64,000 bases of DNA from Nannobrachium achirus (taxonomy: Eukaryota > Chordata > Actinopteri > Myctophiformes > Myctophidae), in NCBI GenBank assembly GCA_963921795.1, contig OY997657.1, forward strand, positions 25,154,157 to 25,218,156. The letters run 5' to 3'. The notes under the pieces were generated by a model. It was not told the origin of the DNA and made no database searches. It saw only the letters and a program-made list of their open reading frames with translations. Positions within the stretch are counted from its first letter, which is position 1. Every line of letters starts with the position of its first letter. This document shows, in pieces, positions 52,289-64,000 of this stretch. Position numbers and translations under genes: made by a program.

Positions 52289-52297
52289 TTTAAATAG
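52289..52297 (-). promoter_or_regulatory. TATA-like box for rsad2
   Basis: The minus strand reads CTATTTAAAG here. At the usual 25-30 bp spacing, transcription would start near 52265-52260, at or just past the ATG at 52262. That would favour the second ATG (52241) as the translation start. The alternative is a TSS farther upstream and a chance match. Confidence 0.4.
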
Positions 52298-52329
52298 AAT
52301 ACTGTCAGCAGAGTCACCACCTTTTTGCT

Positions 52330-52340
52330 GAAACGAAACT
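52330..52340 (+). promoter_or_regulatory. IRF-type site near rsad2
   Basis: GAAACGAAACT contains the AANNGAAA core (AAACGAAA). It lies about 35 bp upstream (minus-strand sense) of the TATA-like box facing rsad2. It is not a full ISRE, because the two GAAA units are one base too close. Confidence 0.5.
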
Positions 52341-52431
52341 TGGATAGGCTAAATAGGCTACATGGGAATCCCTTTCCTTTCTTAAGTGCAAAGTCAGTCA
52401 TCATAGCTTTCCAGTTCGTATTTACAAACAA

Positions 52432-52443
52432 TGAAATGAAACG
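52432..52443 (+). promoter_or_regulatory. IRF-type site
   Basis: TGAAATGAAACGG contains AAATGAAA, an AANNGAAA match, inside the divergent promoter. Weak motif evidence only. Confidence 0.35.
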
Positions 52444-52636
52444 GAAGAGTAATGGGGCCAGGTGAGTGGTGACTGGTGGATGCTGTGTGATTGATTCTAA
52501 TTACCGATATGACCAATAAGAATAGGTTTCCATTAACTTAAAAGCAAATTGGCAAACAACAAATGACGCAAGTGGGTTACAGTCTGCACACTGCATAGAT
52601 AAGATAAGCAATGTTTATGGCAGAATACCAAACACA

Positions 52637-52654
52637 AGTTTCGATTTCGAAACT
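52637..52654. promoter_or_regulatory. ISRE, palindromic
   Basis: AGTTTCGATTTCGAAACT fits AGTTTCNNTTTC on the plus strand and GAAANNGAAACT on the minus strand, so one site presents an ISRE in both orientations. It lies about 170 bp from the cmpk2 ATG and 375 bp from the rsad2 ATG. ISGF3/IRF binding is inferred from the motif. Confidence 0.8.
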
Positions 52655-52678
52655 AAGGATGACCATAGTAGCACATTA

Positions 52679-52691
52679 AGTTTCGTTTTCC
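52679..52691 (+). promoter_or_regulatory. ISRE
   Basis: AGTTTCGTTTTCC fits AGTTTCNNTTTC exactly and lies 24 bp beyond the palindromic ISRE, about 135 bp upstream of the cmpk2 ATG. The pair forms a compact IRF/ISGF3 module. Confidence 0.8.
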
Positions 52692-52824
52692 CTACAGCAT
52701 GTCTATGACATTACATAACAAGGACTCTACTGTTGGGGGGAAGATAGCCTACCATCGCATCTCAACCCAGAAGCTTGTTTAAACCTATCCTATCCTCCAT
52801 ATCTTATTCTTATCCCATTCCAGC

Positions 52825-60969
<8,145 letters not shown>

Positions 60970-61160
60970 ACATCCTTCATCTCCCCAACTGGCCTCCCTG
61001 CATCAGGTGGATGCAGTACTGCATCAAGCCACTAGGTGCCAGTAAGGTGTTGTGAATGTGATAAAAGGAGGGAGGGTGGCAAGGGCTGGAGAAGAGGCTG
61101 TGAGGATTCTATTCACAATGGGGAAAGGGCTAGGGACGCTAAAATCATAAATATATGTTC

Positions 61161-61191
61161 AGACGCACGCACACGCACGCACGCACACACG

Positions 61192-61277
<86 letters not shown>

Positions 61278-61291
61278 CACACACACACACT
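61161..61291. repeat. (AC)n microsatellite past cmpk2
   Basis: ACGC units then long AC, about 190 bp after the cmpk2 stop, possibly within its 3'UTR. An AATAAA at 61655-61660 is one candidate poly(A) signal. Confidence 0.95.
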
Positions 61292-62009
61292 CACAGTATG
61301 TCAAAAAGTCTAATTCACAGTGATTAGCATTGTACAGACACCAAAAAATTTCATATAACTGCTTTTCTGACCCGTGAGGAGAGTTACTACGTCGTTCAGA
61401 AACGACGCGGTCCGTCTCGCCGACGGCCCGTCTCATTTGGCACTTAAAACAAGAGGAAATGAACGGGATGGTTTGTATATCCACCAATCACTTAGGTTTG
61501 TCTTAAGCACAGGGCGACTCAAAAGAACCGGTTCCGCGTTTTCCTTTGGAAACATGCTGGAAATACGGTGTAGGTGCATAGGAGTTAAAGAAACCATATG
61601 ATCCATTTAGCATGTTGTAATAACACACTGCTCGTTTGTTAGAATAGGGTTTCAAATAAAAGGAAACATGTGAATTACAGTAGAAAGTCTGGTCGTGGCC
61701 GGGCCTTGACAGATGACGTCTTACATAAGTCTTCCAAAAGGAACATAGCAGCCTTGTATTCATGTACTGTACTTCACCTTGCGATCGCATATGTGCACAG
61801 TATGTACAGTATTTGTGTGCAATCATTTCAGTTTATTAACCTTTTTTTTTATTAGCACATTATAGAGTAGACAGGTTTGCTGAAATAGTTTGACGCTAAA
61901 ACAATTGATAGCACTTGTATTGATAATCTCTGTGCCTTGTGGCCAATTGGCTTTCCAGTGGGAACACACAGTACTGACCCAGTGCAGGACATAATGTTCT
62001 TATGGGCAC

Positions 62010-62051
62010 ACGCACACACACGCACACGGGCCACACGCACACGCACACACG

Positions 62052-62139
<88 letters not shown>

Positions 62140-62321
62140 TGTACGCTTGCACACATGCTTCTGTACCCTGTCAAATCCTGAGTGTTAATCCTGACCCTTA
62201 AGGGTCCATGTGGTTCCATTTGTACGCTCTCAGAGTCACAGACCCATAAAGGTCCATTTATACTGTCCACCCTCTGAGCTAGATTAACACTGAGAATTTT
62301 ACTATGTACACATGCACGCTT

Positions 62322-62395
<74 letters not shown>
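62010..62395. repeat. Two (AC)n tracts
   Basis: AC/ACGC at 62010-62136 and AC at 62323-62395, with GGTCCATNTGGTTCCATTTGTA-like sequence between. No gene seen. Confidence 0.93.
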
Positions 62396-62398
<3 letters not shown>

Positions 62399-62661
62399 TA
62401 CTAATGCTCCCTCGCACAAACATACAGTACGACGCATATACACAAAGTCAAGCACACCCACGTTTACTTAAAGCATATACTGTAACTCATTTATATAGGG
62501 AGGAAGTGTATATTTGGCCTATGTGATGGGAAGATTAATTGGGGGTTTTAGTAATTATGAGCTTGGCAAGGCTGCAGGCTGGAGAAGACAGAGTGACCCA
62601 TCTCTTTTACTGTGATGCATCAGCAGCGAGCCAAGCGCTGCAGACCCTATTCATATGGCAA

Positions 62662-63346
62662 TTAACCCGTTAAGGACCCGGGATTATGTCATGCTTTGCC
62701 TATTTTTGAAAAGTAGTGAAAATTTGTGCACAAAACTATGGCCAAAGCGCAAAACCTCCTATCTGAAAAATTCACTTTGTTGGGAAAATGAAAAAGAAAA
62801 GTCTACTATTTCTAGTCACATGACATTTTTGGCAAAATAAGGGGCAGAACGATCTTGCAGACAGACTGACCATGTGCAACATAGCTTGTTGTCTTCATTT
62901 CAAGTGAAATCCAAAAATCATAAAATTTGCAGATAGGAGGTTTTGCGCTTTGGCCATCTTATGTATTTTTAAAGTGAACATTTGTAACGCAAAATTTGCT
63001 TCTGGGGGGGTCCCTGGAACTAAATGTTTTGAGATGGGGTTCCGTGGCCAAATACATATCATTTTGGGGGTCCTTCACATGAAAAAGGTTTGAGCACCAC
63101 TGACATAGAAACATGCATTTTTCAAAAAAAAAAAAAAAAACATTTTGAAGACATTTATAGAATCAGGTCAAAAATATTCAAAGGCTTGCACAAAATGTTC
63201 AAGATTTTTCAAAAAATAGCAGATCTACAAGCTCGCAGCGCGGCACTCGGTGCCGCGCTGTGAGCTTGTAGATCTGCTATTTTTCAATAGTTAAAGCATT
63301 AAAATAATTAAAGTAATCATGCGTTGCTGCCGGTCTTCATGAGTTA
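62662..63346. mobile_element. Two-hairpin element relative with one perfect-looking hairpin
   Basis: Starts near TTAACCCGTTAAGGACC, contains the GGTCCCTGGAACTA...GAGCACCACTG half-hAT segment, and carries a full hairpin at 63212-63284 with 34 of 35 stem pairs. Its left hairpin is replaced by other sequence with inverted CAAAACCTCCTATCTG words. Confidence 0.65.
63212..63284. repeat. Hairpin module, GCGGCAC loop form
   Basis: A 35-bp stem with one mismatch and a 3-nt loop (TCG). Arms read AAAAATAGCAGATCTACAAG then CTCGCAGCGCGGCAC. Confidence 0.9.
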
Positions 63347-63789
63347 ATGGAGCGCTGTATATCAATGTCACTGCGATGCTCCCCCACATAAGCATGTGGA
63401 TTACTCCCCACTACCAATTACAGCAGGCCAATGCTTCACTGACTGGCCGGAGAGGTGGCCCCCACTGTGGGACGCAAATCTTAACCGTCACATGTAATCA
63501 CGCGCACTCGCATAAGGTGTCATTATGTTTATGGAATATGGATTCGTATATACGTGCGCTTAACTCTCAAATACCGGGAACGCGCCCGAGTCGCGTTAGA
63601 TTTTAACCACTTTAACCACTATGTTATGCCTTAACCATTGAAAAATAGCAGATATACTGTAAAAATAGCAGATATACAGTATACAGTACTGTACATACTG
63701 TATACTGCTATTTTTGAAAAAAAAACGTGAAAATGTGTGCAAGTCTTTGAATATCTTTGACCCGACTTCTAAATCCTTCCTCTAAATCA

Positions 63790-64000
63790 GTGGTTCTCAA
63801 ACCTTTTCATGTCAAGGACCCCCAAAATTACAGGTATTTAGCCACGGACCCCCATCTCAAAATATGTTGTTCCAGGGACCCCCCAGAAGCAAATATTTGA
63901 GTTACAAATGTTCGCTTTTAAGTAGATATATTCAAAGACTTGCAAAGAAAAATCATGATTTTTCAAAAATAGCAGATCTGCTATTTTTCAATGGTTAAAG
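63790..64000. mobile_element. Two-hairpin element, inverted partial copy at window edge
   Basis: Starts CAGTGGTTCTCAAACC, contains the inverse of the half-hAT segment and ends with the centre-less palindrome at 63967-63990. It runs off the window. Confidence 0.65.
63967..63990. repeat. Hairpin module, minimal form
   Basis: A 24-bp perfect palindrome centred on AGATCT: AAAAATAGCAGA and its inverse. Everything inside AGATCT is lost. Confidence 0.85.

Larger units (their letters stand above)
52263..52824. promoter_or_regulatory. Divergent rsad2/cmpk2 interferon-responsive promoter interval
   Basis: Only 562 bp separate the farthest upstream rsad2 ATG from the cmpk2 ATG. The interval contains two full ISRE matches (52637-52654 and 52679-52691), two IRF-type AANNGAAA sites (52330-52340, 52432-52443) and a TATA-like box facing rsad2. 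No transposon was recognised in it, which stands out in this repeat-rich window. Shared interferon induction of the pair is established in vertebrates; that this interval drives both genes is inferred. Confidence 0.85.
60970..64000. other. Past cmpk2: no further gene seen
   Basis: Holds the possible cmpk2 3'UTR, AC tracts and two-hairpin element copies. No ORF with a recognisable domain was found. Confidence 0.5.

Overview
The window is nuclear DNA from a ray-finned fish. The evidence is three spliced vertebrate genes in conserved order, L1-type and L2-type LINEs, a tRNA-derived SINE, many hAT-like and TTAA-bounded miniature transposons, and a very high density of (AC)n/(GT)n tracts. The species cannot be told from the sequence alone.

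Gene content is one interferon-linked neighbourhood. From right to left it holds: (i) cmpk2 on the plus strand (52825-60969, five coding exons, 428 codons, apparently intact); (ii) rsad2/viperin on the minus strand (52262-49175, six coding exons, 360 codons, apparently intact), head-to-head with cmpk2 across a ~560-bp interval with two full ISRE matches; (iii) the first coding exon of rnf144a on the minus strand (5817-5667), with a possible 5' untranslated exon/promoter near 47.3-48.1 kb. The same three genes are neighbours in other vertebrates. If the 47.3-kb exon is right, nearly everything from 5.8 to 47.3 kb is one long rnf144a intron. Viperin converts CTP to the chain terminator ddhCTP and CMPK2 phosphorylates UMP/CMP, so the pair links nucleotide supply with production of an antiviral nucleotide, driven by a shared interferon-responsive interval.

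The rest is mostly mobile DNA. The largest element is a 7.4-kb L1-type LINE on the minus strand (15841-23269) with 14-bp target-site duplications, a poly(A) tail, intact ORF1 and ORF2, a YY1-like site at its 5' end and an unusually long, internally repeated inter-ORF segment. A 5'-truncated L2-type LINE (about 34.85-36.44 kb), a truncated L1 fragment in an rsad2 intron (50445-51020), a SINE interrupted by a hAT-like element, and at least seven hAT-like elements with exact or one-mismatch 8-bp duplications were also found.

The most unusual pattern is a recurring hairpin module with core near AATAGCAGATCTACAAGCTC and its inverse. It occurs about thirty times and sits inside several miniature-transposon families with unrelated ends. 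The outer part of each stem is family-specific but still inverted, while the inner core is shared, and some copies have lost the stem centre. One copy lies just beyond the rsad2 stop codon and others lie in rsad2 and cmpk2 introns. A second unusual pattern is in cmpk2 splicing: two of four 3' splice sites abut long (GT)n tracts, and a third lies 20 bp from a transposon end.
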